Of a stretch of DNA of 64,000 bases, positions 10,862 to 22,499 are shown in pieces (position 1 is the first letter of the stretch; each line of letters begins with the position of its first letter). The notes under the pieces were generated by a model. The model saw nothing but the letters and a program-made list of their open reading frames with translations, ran no database searches and had not been told where the DNA came from. Source of the stretch: Deroplatys truncata. Taxonomy: Eukaryota > Arthropoda > Insecta > Mantodea > Mantidae. The position numbers and the translations under genes were made by a program. Where the stretch lies: NCBI GenBank assembly GCA_030765065.1, contig CM060989.1:59782001-59846000 (forward strand), written 5' to 3'.

Positions 10862-12150
10862 TATAAATGACTCACAGAAAAACAAAGTTTTTAAGCAAGT
10901 AGAGAATGACTTTTTATTGAAAACCTGATGTGCACAAATAAGAATGTTGTATACTGTACATACTTGTGAAGGCCAGTAGAATGTCTCATAAAGCTGCGGG
11001 GACGGCATAAATGGAAGCCAGTGTACCATGAGAGTGGCCGTAAAACTGTTAGGATTTTCGGCATTCTTTTACAATAAAAAACTGCAGTTCTACTAAATTC
11101 CCTGCAGTACATTATTCATTTAATAGGGATAAAAAATTACAAGCGGGGTCCTGTGCTCTTAAAACAAGCAGCTTAATTAATACTGTAAATTATTGTGAGA
11201 GTTAGAACAGTGTTTGTTTTAAACAGACGAGCTTGCTAATCTTGATGAGAAATACGGAAGCTGACGAGAGATGACATTCTTAGCTAAGCATTAGCATATA
11301 TTCACCCTCCGCTGTGTCATAGAGATGCCCATTAAAATTAAAAGTTGTGGCAAGGCGGCAATTACAGAGCGGAAATGAATCTTTATTTCATACCGGTTTA
11401 CACCAAGCTGGGTTCTCATCCTTTAGATTTTATCTATAGGCCCTAAGCTCGTTTTTCAGCACAGAAGAGCTTTGCTGACAATGCAGAAATAGTAGTATCA
11501 CACAATTAGAAATACGCTGCTTAATAAATCGAGTATCATCAATCCCTGTGGGTGGTTTGAATCCTATATTGCTGTTCACTGGGGATTAATTGATCTGTAT
11601 CATTTTCCCTCTGGCTTCTCAATATAAAGTCTGTAAGTTATCACTTTTAAGGCCTTTGTTTGTTCAGGATGACATTTTCTTCACAGAGAGTGCACTTGGG
11701 TGTAGGTAAGCATCGTATCTTGTAGAGGTCTTTTAATTTATCTTCTTCGTCAAGTCTCTGCTGTCTTTGTAAATGTTGTTTAATGTTATTTAATTCTTTA
11801 TTTATTTTTATTTGTCCTACATGTTTTATTTATTGTATTGCACCTTATGCCTGAATGGATTCACTCTAACTCTGTTGCTTCTGAATGAGGTGTTTCACTT
11901 ATAACTGGTCCACATATCAGGTATATGCGTAGTTGGCTTTCACTGCAGTGACTTCGGTATTCTTTCGCAGCGCACTAGTGGTGAATGACCAGGCTAGGTT
12001 AATCAGCTTGTTATACTGTATGAGTTGCTGCCTTCAGTTTGAGCTGTAAGGACTAGAGTTTGTTCATTGTGCATCTCAAAAGTGAAAGTTTATTCAAGAC
12101 ATCTGTGTTATGTGTGGATTACATTAGATTATTCTTATTAGTTCACTGAA
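10862..12150. other. unassigned stretch
   Basis: Mostly AT-rich unique DNA without recognisable domain. The last part may be the 5' flank or inverted end of the IS630-like relic that follows, but no end could be defined. Confidence 0.4.
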
Positions 12151-12560
12151 ATGCATACCGAAAAATTCACGCTTGAACAAATAATTTTTATGTACGATAC
12201 ATATATACAAATCGAATGATGTAGACAGATGTGCAGACAATTTCAGGAGAAATTTCCTGGTATTTCAGTTCCAGGTAGAAAACCGTTAAATGTCTGGTTA
12301 ACAAGTTTGAGACAAGGGGTCGCTAAACGCTAAACCTAAGAAGCAAAAAGAAATGTTCTAACACAGGAACAATGGACAAAATTGGTGCGTCATTCGAATG
12401 CTCTCCAAAGAAGTGTCTAAGACGTGATGCACAGCACGTGGGTGTTTAAAAAACCTCAGTTCATAGAGCTGCTAACTGTGACTATTCTTAATTGAATTAC
12501 AATCTCTGACGACAAGAAATACTAGAAATGTCTCACTACTTATAACGAGGCTACTACTCA
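12151..12560 (+). pseudogene. IS630/Tc1-like transposase relic, DUF4817 N-terminus
   Basis: ATG at 12151 opens MHTEKFTLEQIIFMYDTYIQ, then CRQFQEKFPGISVPGRKPL. This is the DUF4817 helix-turn-helix with its F.EKFPG..VP signature, found at the N-terminus of insect IS630/Tc1-type transposases. A later frame gives LRRDAQHVGV and KTSVHRAAN, the second helix-turn-helix. Several stops and frame changes. The catalytic part is missing here; a catalytic part of the same kind lies at 6440-6720 but belongs to another insertion. Confidence 0.65.
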
Positions 12561-12800
12561 TCATAATGTAATATCACTCATGAGAGGCAGAGAGGTTTTA
12601 GTAAGTAAACAGAGCAATCGTGTTACCATATGGAGTATAGGTGACTCCTCCCCAAACCAACAGACGGTTTCGTTGCGACTCCATTTATTCAATGTGTATA
12701 TAGATCAGTGGAAAACTGTGGCAATATGTCTAAAGTAAAGAAGAGTCCATGCATATAACACATCATCACAATAAGCATCGTTAGTGGCGGAAGGTAAAAA

Positions 12801-12958
12801 CATTGACCCTAAAATGACCATCACAACGTCCTCCAAACAAAACACGACTAATGGCATTTACTTCCCCCCATAATATCAAGCAAATTTTATTCAAGACATT
12901 TCCTTTCACAACGCTTAGTTTTGGAGATATTATACAGCCTGAACTTAAATGGTCCAAT
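12801..12958. repeat. single arm of foldback element
   Basis: About 158 bp matching the right arm of the foldback at 14872-15233: GACCCTAAAATGACCATC, CGTCCTCCAAACAAAACACG and a TTAAATGGTCC end. Only one arm is present, so it is either half of a foldback or a related non-palindromic form. Confidence 0.75.
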
Positions 12959-14033
12959 TTGTATAATACATGTATGTACATATTGTGAATAAACAAAAAA
13001 TATTACATTTTTTTGTATTTATAAACGCATATCAAATTTTATAAATGAATGAATATAAGACAGTTTTGTAAATTTTTATAAAGTGAAAATAAGAATTCTA
13101 AATAAATAAGAAAATGCTAGAATTAAAAAATTAAAATATATTTCTTAACGTGTATCAGGTAACCCTTTTGGTATTTTCGTGCTTTTAAATGGAGCAAAAA
13201 TATACGAGTAGGAACAACAATCAACGACATTGCAACACAGTAGAAGGTATTATAACGAGAGAGTAGCCATTTTATATCCATTATTTTGTTTTCTGGGGCT
13301 TACAGCTGGTATATATCATATTATTCTTTTTCTTTAGCATAACTAATTGCTGCTCTATCCTGCAGCGCAATACGAAATTCATATTTCATATCTGTTTTAT
13401 GAACCTCTGCAAAAAGCTTTAATGCTCTTATTAAGGCACATTTACAGTGTGGAAAGTAAAGTACCATTGAGACTGATTTTTCAGGTTAACGGGAGCTAAT
13501 AAGATATTCCTAAAAGGTTTTCGGTATAAAAGTGAAACCAGAGAGTCAAATACAGAACAGGGAAATGAGGTGACCTTTACCTTGTGTTGTTTCCAGATAT
13601 TTCTGTGTTCAGTGGGAATTATCTGAGTGCCAGATCTTTCATAGTGCTCTAGTTGAGACAATGGCTCGTTAGATACCAGGAACATTCAGAAAGTAGCGTT
13701 CTCACTGTGCAATATCTTCATGGCTTGGAGTAAAAGACTGCTATTACTCTCGGCTTCATATGATAGTTAACACACCGCCCATTTGTTGCCGTGAAATGGT
13801 AAAGGCTGCTACGTGCCTGCTAAGAAACAGTATACAGAACGGAAAGGGCGTACTCTTAGATGTCCATAGCTTAAAGGCCCGTTTACACGGAAAGGTTAAC
13901 GCAATGCAACACGAAAACTAAAGCTTGCGGGCAGATTAACAAATGGTGCCATTCTAACATCAAACCTTGCAATCTCCAAGTTTTCATGCTCGCGACTAAA
14001 GGATCCGACAGTAAAACTTTTTTTCAGGTGTTA
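12959..14033. other. unassigned stretch
   Basis: AT-rich DNA with no recognised gene. An 84-codon minus frame (13431-13685) has no known domain and is taken as chance. Confidence 0.4.
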
Positions 14034-14779
14034 CATTCACATGACTTTCTCTAGTCATTCTCGAACAAACTATTCTTACAAAAGCTTATTCTTCTATCTA
14101 CTACATGTTAGTAGAGATAAAAATACAAAAATGGTTTTATTACATAATTCGTTGTAGGTACAATGGAAATAAAAGGCTTAAACAATAGTTAAATCTTTTA
14201 TGAGCTGGGTGCTACGTGATGGTTTTGAAATTCCGTTCCCTTTGCTTGATCAGGAGAAAGAAAGAAAGAAAGAAAGAAAATAAAAAAAAGAAGTTCCTAT
14301 ATATAAGTATTTGAAAATTCAAATCAATCTACATTTTTTGTGAAGTAAATTTTGTCTATCTCTTGCGGTTTACCAGTTGGGCAAAAGTCATTCAGAATGA
14401 AGAGGACTTCAGAGGCTATTCCCAGAAAATTCAAAATATACATTTTATTTGTCATAAAAATATCTTAAACATATGATATTTTAATCAAAATCGTTAGAGC
14501 AATTTTTGAGAAAATTAAAATTTTCGAAAAATGTTCCATGTTCTGGAGTGGGGGGATTTTCTTGAAAACCTTCGTGTCGCATCTCTGGAAGATACTGAAC
14601 CTAAATACCAAGTTTGGTGTTTATCCGACTGTTCGTTTCTGAGTTATGCTGTTCACAGACACACACACGGACATGTTTCCAAAAATGCATTTTTTGGATT
14701 CAGGGGGTTTTAAAACATGTATCGAATTTTTGGGTGGAATACAATACTTCCCCTACTTACTATACGTAGTAGAGAAAGT
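14034..14779 (+). repeat. ATR repeat, near-full copy
   Basis: Starts TCAGGTGTTACATTC and ends GTAGAGAAAGT then A6. A (GAAA)n tract at 14259-14280 has grown in the internal A-rich site where other copies have A7. The CA tract is short (14663-14671). Confidence 0.85.
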
Positions 14780-14871
14780 AAAAAACAGATACCGAGATTT
14801 CAGCTGAAATACATGTTTTGAGGTCCCTGAATACAAAAAAAAGCATTTTTAGAAAAAGATCCGTATATATC

Positions 14872-15231
14872 CAGGATGGACCATTTAAGTTGAGACTGTA
14901 TAATATCTCCAAAACTAAGCGTTGTAGAAATAAATGCCTTGAATAAAAGCTGGTAGATATTATTGGAGAAAGTAAATGCCACTAGTCGCATTTTATTTGG
15001 AGGATGCTGTGATGGTCATTTTAGGGTCAATTTAATTTGACCCTAATTGTAGGTTCCCATTTTAAAAAATTAAATTGATCCTAAAATGACTATTATAACG
15101 TCCTCCAAACAAAACACGATTAATGGCATTTACATTCCCCCAATATATCAAGCAACATTTATTAAAGACATTTCTTTCTACAACGCTTCGTTTTGGGGAT
15201 ATGGTACAATCTCAACTTAAATGACCCACCC

Positions 15232-15233
<2 letters not shown>
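14872..15233. mobile_element. foldback element (long inverted repeat)
   Basis: Two arms of about 170 bp pair with each other: CAGGATGGACCATTTAAG at the left and its near-complement at 15216-15233. The centre near 15045-15070 carries TTAATTTGACCC / AAATTGATCC. No coding capacity, so it is non-autonomous. It lies in the GT/TA microsatellite of an old ATR copy. The transposon family is unknown. Confidence 0.8.

Positions 15234-15299
<66 letters not shown>
15231..15299. repeat. (TG)n(TA)n(TG)n microsatellite
   Basis: Compound dinucleotide tract with about 16 TA units between TG blocks. It is an expanded version of the ATR internal microsatellite, next to the foldback insertion. Confidence 0.95.
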
Positions 15300-15302
<3 letters not shown>

Positions 15303-15949
15303 ACCATAACCTAAAAACGAAAAGTCGGATAAATATCAAATTTGGTATTTATGTTCAGTATCTTCCAAAGGTGCGACGCTAAGACTTTCAAGAAAATTCC
15401 CCACCCAAAACTACCTTTAGATACATGGAAAGTTTTTCGACATTTTTGCTTTCTCAGAAATGGCTATAACGATTTTAATTAAAATACCATGTGAATTCCT
15501 CTTCATTCGGAAGAGGAAAATTTGTATAATCTTGTATAACTGGTAAACGTTAAGCAATAGACGAAAACGTACTACAAAAAAAAACGTAGATCTCTTTCAA
15601 ACATACAACTTATTTCAAACAACTTTTTGTGGCATCAGCCATTTCATAGATATTCGTTGTTAATGGTTTGAATTTTTCAATTCTTTGTTATTCTTTTAAA
15701 CTCCTGTCGACAGTCAGTTGTTTCTCGAGGTTGCATGGAAAGAGTATGGAATTTTAGCCTCCTGTCCTTAAACATTTGACTATCGCTATTCTCTTTACAA
15801 TTATAACGAAATGGTTTGTGTAGGTACTTCTGTCTCGACTAAAATTAAGTAGATAAAAAAATAAGCTTTAGTAAGAATAGCTTTTATACGCATTAATAAA
15901 TGATAGAGGGTAGAGAAAGTCACGTAAATGTAACACATCCGTTTTTTTT

Positions 15950-16780
15950 ACTTTCTCTACTACGTATAGTAAGTAGGGGAAGTATTGTATTCCACCCAAA
16001 AATTCCACACCGAGATTTCACAGGAAATACATGTTTTGAGACCCCCTGAAACCAAAAAAAAGCATTTTTGGAAACATGTCCGTGGGTGTGTGTGCCTGTG
16101 AACAGCATAACTCAGAAATGAACAGTCGGATAAACACCAAACTTCGTATTTAGGTTCAGTATCTTCCAGAGTTGCGACACGAAGGTTTTCAAGAACATCC
16201 TCCCACCCCAAATTACCCTGTACATGGAACATTTTTCGAAAATGTTAATTTTCTCAAAAATGGCTCTAACGATTTTGATTAAAATATCATATATTTAAGA
16301 TACTTTCATGACAAATAAAATGTATATCTTGAATTTTCTGGGAATGTCTCCAAAAGTATTCTTCATTGTGAACGACTTTTGCATAACTGGTAAACCATAA
16401 GAGATAGGCAAAACGTTACTACACCAAAAATGCAGATACGTTAAAATACACAATTTATGTCATATACATTTTTTTTGTTGAGTGAACCATTTTCGAGATA
16501 TTGCTTGTTATTTCCTTAAATTTTCCAATACTTATACTTTTTCTCAAATTCGTTATTCATTTTTTTGTCCTGGTAATGCAGAGAGAATGGAATACTCCAC
16601 GTAGCAACCAGCTCTTAAAATATTTGACTATCGCTTAAAGCCTACCAATTCCCCTTGCACCTGCAAGAAAATTAGCAATAAGATTAACATCTCGATTAAC
16701 ATGAAGCATGTGGAGAATAAGCGTTTGTAAAAATAGTTTGTACAAGAGTAGAGAAAGTCATGTGAGTGTAACACATCAGA
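15950..16780 (-). repeat. ATR repeat, full copy
   Basis: Minus-strand copy of 831 bp from ACTTTCTCTACT (15950) to the complement of TCTGATGTG (16780). T8 precedes it and T7 follows it, so in its own orientation it is bounded by A-runs at both ends. Confidence 0.9.
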
Positions 16781-17139
16781 TTTTTTTAGTTTATGTTTCG
16801 AATACATTGTTGTAGAATAGTAAAACGCATTTCTGGCAGACACATCCTTCCTCAACGTGTCGGAAATATGTGCAAGAAATAATTGTACTAGCATCTGTAG
16901 AATTTCTGTTCGATGTAGCGGTTGCTAAGAAAACCACAAGTTGTGTTAGCCTACACCACAACCACTGTACTCCTTGAGGTTTCATCCCAGATAAAAGTGA
17001 TACCTTAAAGTGTGCCGGGGAACCGTACAGTCAGTTAACTCCCGTGCGGTTTGAACTACCTTAGCAAGCTTTCAGATTCCCCGTAATCAACCTCAGAAAA
17101 CATCCATATAACAGTATTTCAATAAGACATGTATTCTTA
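16781..17139. other. unassigned stretch
   Basis: About 360 bp between an ATR end and a LINE relic; nothing recognised. Confidence 0.4.
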
Positions 17140-17492
17140 AAGAATCGGCAGACACTCTTGCAAACATCTTTTTAGAAGACTGAAGATATTAACCCTACCT
17201 TGCATGTTCATATTTTCAATCTTAAAATTCAATGTATGCAATCAAACCACATTTATAACAAACATGGAAATCTATGAGATAAACACTAGACAAAAGGGTA
17301 ACATCCATCATCCCAGTACAAAGCCTTCTTGCTTCCAGAAAGGTGTATATTATGAGACCATAAAAATATCTAACACTCTCCCCAATGATCTTAAGGGAAA
17401 AGTTGACAATATCAATGTCTTTAAAACAGCTGTTAAAGAGTAACTATGCTCAAAAGCATATTATTCTGTACAAGATTATCTGGATGACAAAT
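17140..17492 (+). pseudogene. LINE ORF2 C-terminal relic (CR1/Jockey-like)
   Basis: Frame reads SCKHLFRRLKILTLPCMFIF, then YEINTRQKGNIHHP, QKGVYYETIKISNTLP and finally KAYYSVQDYLDDKLF. This is the conserved tail after the reverse transcriptase in CR1/Jockey-type LINEs (L.I.TLP..YI, .NTR.., Y..GIKI.N.LP, .YSV.EYL). An in-frame TAA at about 17441 replaces a coding triplet inside the tail. The RT and endonuclease are not present upstream, so this is a 5'-truncated copy. The CR1-like LINE at 31259-34018 has the same order of motifs. Confidence 0.8.
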
Positions 17493-18010
17493 TATTCTGA
17501 TGATAATACATATATAGCTCTGCAAGTAGTATTAGTAAATATTAATGACAATTGCCAGTTACATTTGATGCCTGCTCTAGAATTAATGAAGCTATTTAAA
17601 TGTATATTAAGAACTGACATTACAAATCAAATAGAACAAAATGATGAGACGAACAAAAGGTGCAAGCCTAGTAAAAGTCAAAATAACTGTTCTTGTCTAT
17701 AAATACAACGTTGGCCTTATAACGATAGGGAGGTATTCGATTTTGCACAAAATTACCTGTTTTGTTTCATTTTGTATATAATATACCTTTATTTTAAATG
17801 TTCTGTATTCTATGCAATATTTATGTATATATGTAACTATATTGTACATTTCCTTGACACGCATACAGTATGTTTCTATTTTATTTCAAATGTTATATAT
17901 TCTGTGTAATATTTATGTTTATATGTAATTTTTGTACATTTCCTTGACACGTTCTATATTCACAAGCCTTTATGGCTATAGTGAACTCACAGAATGCAAT
18001 CTAATGTAAT
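17493..18010 (+). repeat. LINE 3' untranslated region
   Basis: AT-rich DNA after the ORF2 tail. It contains a tandem pair of about 85 bp (near 17795-17862 and 17880-17952) sharing TTTCCTTGACACG and TTCTRTGYAATATTTATG-type blocks. It ends near ATGCAATCTAATGTAATC, likely the LINE 3' terminus. Confidence 0.55.
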
Positions 18011-18039
18011 CTAAAAGTAACGAACAAAAACAGTGTTTT

Positions 18040-18650
18040 ATAATCGGACTCAGAATAGCCTTATAGAAATCGTTCGCCCAGGATAGGATAGGACTAGAAG
18101 CGGAGCAGCTCGGCCTAATTAGATCTTTTGTACCTAGGGGCGCTCCCGGGAGGGAGGGATAAGTTGAAAGGAGACAGAGGGGGGCCGGACCAGGAGCCAC
18201 GACAAGCAGAGGGCGGGGTCCCTAGCGTTTAAAGATTTGAACTCCCGGGGTGGTTGCTGGTACAGCCGGCTCCGCTACTCCCCTGCGGGCTTACATATGC
18301 CTGGGGGCACAGGATCCGGAGACCTCTCGCTGTCCGGGGGATGAAGGTTTACTCAAAGCATCTTTTTCCGCTGTCATGTACAAGCCGAGACCTCCCGTCG
18401 ACACTTGCAACCCTGAAATAAACCAAGCAGATGAAAGGTGAAGTGAAATGAGAATGGAGGTGAAATAGAGGGACAGGAGATTCGGGTGATGTAATGATCC
18501 TTCCCAGCATTCACCTAGTGACTCGGGGAAACCACGAAAAAACCCGAGTCAGGAAGGTGGTCGCGGGAATCGAACTCACGACCATCCGAATGCGGGCCAC
18601 ATACGTTACCGCCTGAGCCACCCTCTCGGTATGGTTCGCCTAACACTCCC
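18040..18650 (-). repeat. SINE-derived cluster
   Basis: Contains at least one minus-strand SINE: head with A-box-like TGGCTCAGGCGG and B-box-like GTGAGTTCGATTCCCGC (18565-18635), then the body GGTTTCCCCGAGTC, GGTGAATGCTGGG and TTTCATCTG shared with 37560-37700 and 42910-43010. The GGATAGGATAGG run at 18083-18096 resembles the SINE tail at 38027-38042 (inverted), so a second SINE abuts. GC content is well above the surroundings. No coding function is assigned. Confidence 0.65.
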
Positions 18651-18767
18651 CCACAAAAAGGAAAAAAGTTCTGATGTGTTGCATTCGCATGGAATGCAAT
18701 TTGTACCGTAGGGGACTCGGCACCGATCCAGTGAATTAGGATATTGTACCTAAGCCCCTCGAGAAGT

Positions 18768-19300
18768 GAACAGCTGGTTACGAACACAGGACCCGACTTC
18801 TGGTTCACTTCTGATTCATCTTCGTCACGGTGTTAAAGTGCTTACCTCCAAGATGACCTTTGAGTCAGGGGAACATGTGAAAATCACTTGGGAAAAGATC
18901 TGGTGAATATGGAGGATGCGAGAAAACTTTCCAGTTGAAACTTCTGAGCTCCGCCTAGGTCAAGATTCAACTTGGAAGTTTTCTCGTATCCTCCGTATTC
19001 ACCGGAGCTTGCCCCAAGTGATTTTCACATGTTCCTCCAACTCAAAGGTAAGCACTTTTAACACCGATGATGAAGTCAAATCAATGAACAGCTGGTTGCG
19101 AGCACAGGACCAGAACTGGTACAATACTTGCTTGGAAAAACTTGTGTCTCATCTCCAAAAATGCTTGGAAAACATTTTGAATATGTAGAAAAGTAACAGA
19201 AGGATTGTACAATATAAATAAAATTAATTCAACATGATCAATAATTGTGTGTAATGTTTTTTTTATAAAGTAGGGGAACCTACTTATTGGACGATCCTCG
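18768..19300 (+). mobile_element. non-autonomous palindromic mariner, copy 1
   Basis: The right end is a mariner terminus (CTTATTGGACGATCCTCG then TA). The left inverted end is missing. Inside, two arms of about 145 bp are complementary around AGCTCCGCCTAGG. The right arm, read in the correct frame, is the transposase C-terminus: PPYSPELAPSDFHMF, then TDDEVKS and NSWLRAQD, a mariner tail with the third catalytic Asp. A 90-residue open frame (18916-19188) mixes both arms and is an artefact of the inversion. Confidence 0.85.
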
Positions 19301-19742
19301 TAGATAAAAGCGAGGGAAGTATCTCTAGTTTTTTAAATCGGGGTTTGCATGGCGATCTTGAACTAGCTCCAATCATGGCTTGAACTATCTTCTTTTGCAT
19401 TATGAAACAAGTTTTACTTGCAACTGATCCCCCAAAATATTACACCGTACCTTAGCAGAGAATGAACGTGTGCAAAGTAAGCTGTTCTAACAGTCTCTCT
19501 CCTCGTACATCTTGCTATTATTCTTATCATATAGCAGGCTATACCTAACTTCTTGTTTATAAAACGTATGTGGTTTTGCCATTTTAAATTATTTTGAACC
19601 CAAAGACCGAGAAATTTTGCAGTTTACACTTTCTCAATGATTTGATTAAAGAGATGAATTGGTGCAGCTAGGTATTGAGGGATTTTTAGGGATATAAAGG
19701 GATTATATATTTTATATAAGGAGTATGAGGGATTATATTTTA
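19301..19742. other. unassigned stretch, AGGGATATA-type tandem before mariner B
   Basis: Mostly unique. From about 19675 to the mariner B border, short imperfect units of GAGGGAT/AGGGATTATATA repeat, and they resume on the other side (21043-21090), so mariner B inserted into a local AT-rich tandem repeat. Confidence 0.5.
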
Positions 19743-21042
19743 CGAGAGCGGATCGAAAAGTAACACAAAATAGTTTTTTTCTGCCTTGGTATTGCAGCTG
19801 GAATGTTGCAATTTCACACAGATATAGTTTGAAGTTTTCACTACAGAGAGTATTTTTTGTTTCATGTGCAGCTCTAGCGAGAGAAGCGTGAACTACACAA
19901 CAAATATGGCGCGCATGTTATTGTCGTCCACGTATGAAGAGCAGAGAGGTGCGGTTCGATATTTGTGGGCCAAAGGGCATAAACCGAGTGATATTCACAG
20001 GGACATGCGTGGCGTATATGGAGATCAGTGTATGGACCGTAGCAATGTCTCCAGGTGGTGTGCATGCTTCCTAGAGGACCGTGTGAACCTTAGTGATTCG
20101 CCACGCTCCGGGAGGCCAGTAACAGCTGCAACCCCGCAGAATGTCAGAGGCATTGAGGCGGCAATTTTCAACGACCGGCGTGTGCAACTGCGAATCTTAT
20201 CGCAACAGTTCAACATTTCCTATGGTGCAGTGTACGATATTGTTAATGACTCGTTGAAATTTCGTAAAGTTAGTGCTCCCTGGGCGCCTAAGAACCTGAC
20301 AGACAACCACAAGGGCCAGCGAATGACGAGTTTGGATAACCTAACGCGGTACACCGCGGAAGGGCATGACTTTCTGAAAGGAATCGTCACTGGTGATGAG
20401 TCGTGTGCATACCACTACACGTCCGAAACCAAGCAGGCAAGTATGGAGTGGAAACATGCTGGTTCCCCAGTGAAGAAAAAATTCAAAGTGACTCAATCTG
20501 CTAGGAAAGCACTTGTGACGGTGTTCTGGGATATGCATGGTGTTGTATTGGTGGACTTTGCTGAACATGGGACCACTGTGAATGCTGCAGCCTACATGAA
20601 AACTTTGGTGAAGTTGCGTCGCGCCCTTCGTGACAAACGCCACAACATGAATACTAACGATGTCAAAATTCTTCATGACAATGCTCGCCCCCATGTTGCT
20701 ACTGCTGTTCGTCCGAAAATCACCAAATTTGATTTGGAGGTGCCCCAGCATCCACCATACAGTCCGGACATTCATCTGTTTGGTTCCATGAAGAAATTCC
20801 GGCCAACGCTTTGCGACAGATGCGGAAGTGAAATCAGCAGTCCATAGATGAATATACTCCAAGAAAACGGACTTCTTCGAACAGGGCATATTGAAACTGG
20901 TATCACGATGGCAGAAATGTGTTGAGAAACTTGGTGACTATGTCGAAAAGAGGGCAAAAGGTGTAAGATCAGTTGTGATTTTTTTAACGATGTAACTTTT
21001 TTGTGAAAACATTATTGTGCGTTACTTTTCGATCCACCCTTG
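19743..21042 (+). mobile_element. mariner element B, full length
   Basis: 1300-bp mariner with inverted ends sharing GGATCGAAAAGTAAC (left 19751-19765, right complement at about 21021-21034) and TA on both sides (19741-19742, 21043-21044). It codes for one transposase on the plus strand. It is a different lineage from A and C by ends and protein. Confidence 0.9.
19906..20995 (+). pseudogene. mariner transposase, family B, nearly intact
   Basis: Mariner DD34D transposase. The start is taken at 19906 (MARMLLSSTYEEQRGAVRYL) rather than 19864 because the extra 14 residues are not family-like. The N-terminal helix-turn-helix region includes SDSPRSGRPVTAATP. Then GIVTGDESCAYHY gives the first Asp and LHDNARPHVA the second. 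The block PPYSPDIHLFGSMKKF lacks about five residues that normally read LAPSD, so the third catalytic Asp is gone. Just after it a frame change occurs (about 20800); the proper tail then reads ATDAEVKSAVH, stop, IYSKKTDFFEQGIL, CVEKLGDYVEKR. It retains over 300 open codons, so it is fairly young but catalytically dead. Confidence 0.9.
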
Positions 21043-21044
21043 TA

Positions 21045-21650
21045 TATAAGGATTATATAAGGAATTATGAGGGATATAAAGGGATTTTTAAAAGTTATTA
21101 AAAGCCTCAGTTATCGCCATGCCAGTGACCAGCAGCAGCCGAGGACAACATTAATAAAGCTGCTAATGAGAGTGAACATGGATTATTCAACAGGCGTTCA
21201 AGAGAAATTTGCCGGTAAACTTGACTTTGCCAGGAAGGAGTGTGCATAGCGGATAGAAGTAGGCTACGAATGCTTTGTTCAGAAATAACGTGACGATCAC
21301 GAAAATAGAACAGCTTTCAGCCGTGTTTACGATGCACTCAATTGATCTTTCGGCTTTCTAAGTAAAGCGACCAGTATCCACGCTTCATGAGGTACAACGG
21401 TGAAATCCAACCAATCATCTTCACAGTTTCTCCAATTTGATTACCATCCAAAACTAATAGGGTAGTATCTTTCTCCCCCATGAATATAACATTAAGACAC
21501 GTCGAAAGCCATTCACTGCTCTCGTAATATTACCTCCATACATTCTATTATGCGCATTGCAGCAGCTTATCTTCATTATGGATCGCCAAATAGCTTCAGG
21601 CCCGATTTTGCTAAAGAATTCAATCCCAGATAAATAAATTACTTAAAAAA
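21045..21650. other. unassigned stretch
   Basis: Starts with the AGGGATATA-type tandem flank of mariner B, then unique DNA. No gene recognised. Confidence 0.4.
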
Positions 21651-22493
21651 TCTGATGAGTGCATTCCACTCACATGACTTTCTCTATTCCCGTACAAACT
21701 ATTTTTTAAACGCTTATTCTTCATCCACTCATGTTAATCGAGATATTGAGATGTTAATCTTTTGCTGATGTTTTTATAGGTGCAAGTGGAATATGGTAGG
21801 CTTTAAACGGTAGTCAAATCTTTTAAGAGCTGGTTGCTATGTGGAGCATTTCATTCTCTTTGCATATCCATAACATAAAAAAATGAATAACGAATTCCCA
21901 TTTGAGAAAAAGTATACATATTGGAAAATTCAAACAAATAAGAAGGAATATCTCGGAAATGGTTCATTCCACACAAAAACGTATATGACATAAACTGTGT
22001 GTTTTAACGAACTATACATTTTCTATGTAGAAACATTTTGTGTACCTCTTACGGTTTACCCGTTGTGCAAAAGCCATTCAGAATGAAGAGAATTTTGGGG
22101 ACATCCCTAGAAAATTCAAGATATACATTTTATTTGTTATGAAAACATCTTAAACATATGATATTTTAATCAAAATGTTAGAGCCATTTTTGAGAAAATC
22201 AAAATTTTCAAAAAATGTTCCATGTAAAGGGTACTCTGGGATGGGGGGATTTTTCTGAAAATCTTCGTGTCGCATCTTTGAAAGATACTGAACCTAAATA
22301 TCAAGCTTGGTATTTATCCGACTTTTCGTTCTTTAGTTATGCCGTTCACAGTCACACAAACAGACGTTTTTCTAAAAATACATTTTTTTATCCAGTGGGG
22401 CCTCAAAACATGTATTTCCGGTGAAATCTGCAATATCGAATTTTTGGGTGGAATGCAATACTTCGCCTACTTTCTATACGTAGTAGAGAAATT
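21651..22493 (+). repeat. ATR repeat, full copy
   Basis: Starts TCTGATGAGTGC after A6 and ends GTAGAGAAATT before A6. The CA tract is nearly lost (22352-22362). It is immediately followed by a second ATR unit at 22500. Confidence 0.9.
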
Positions 22494-22499
22494 AAAAAA

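Larger units (their letters stand above)
14786..15940 (-). repeat. ATR repeat, old copy split by a foldback
   Basis: Diverged minus-strand copy whose 3' part (14786-14871) and remainder (15234-15940) are separated by a 362-bp foldback inserted at its GT microsatellite. It ends at 15940 directly before T8 and the next ATR copy. Confidence 0.8.

Noticed and set aside
18916-19188. 90-residue frame MRENFPVETSELRLG...
   Set aside because: It reads through the centre of a palindrome and into an out-of-frame mariner C-terminus. The same peptide appears at 45069-45302 only because the DNA repeat is shared.
20341-20889. 182-codon minus-strand frame
   Set aside because: It is antisense to the mariner B transposase and has no motif of its own.
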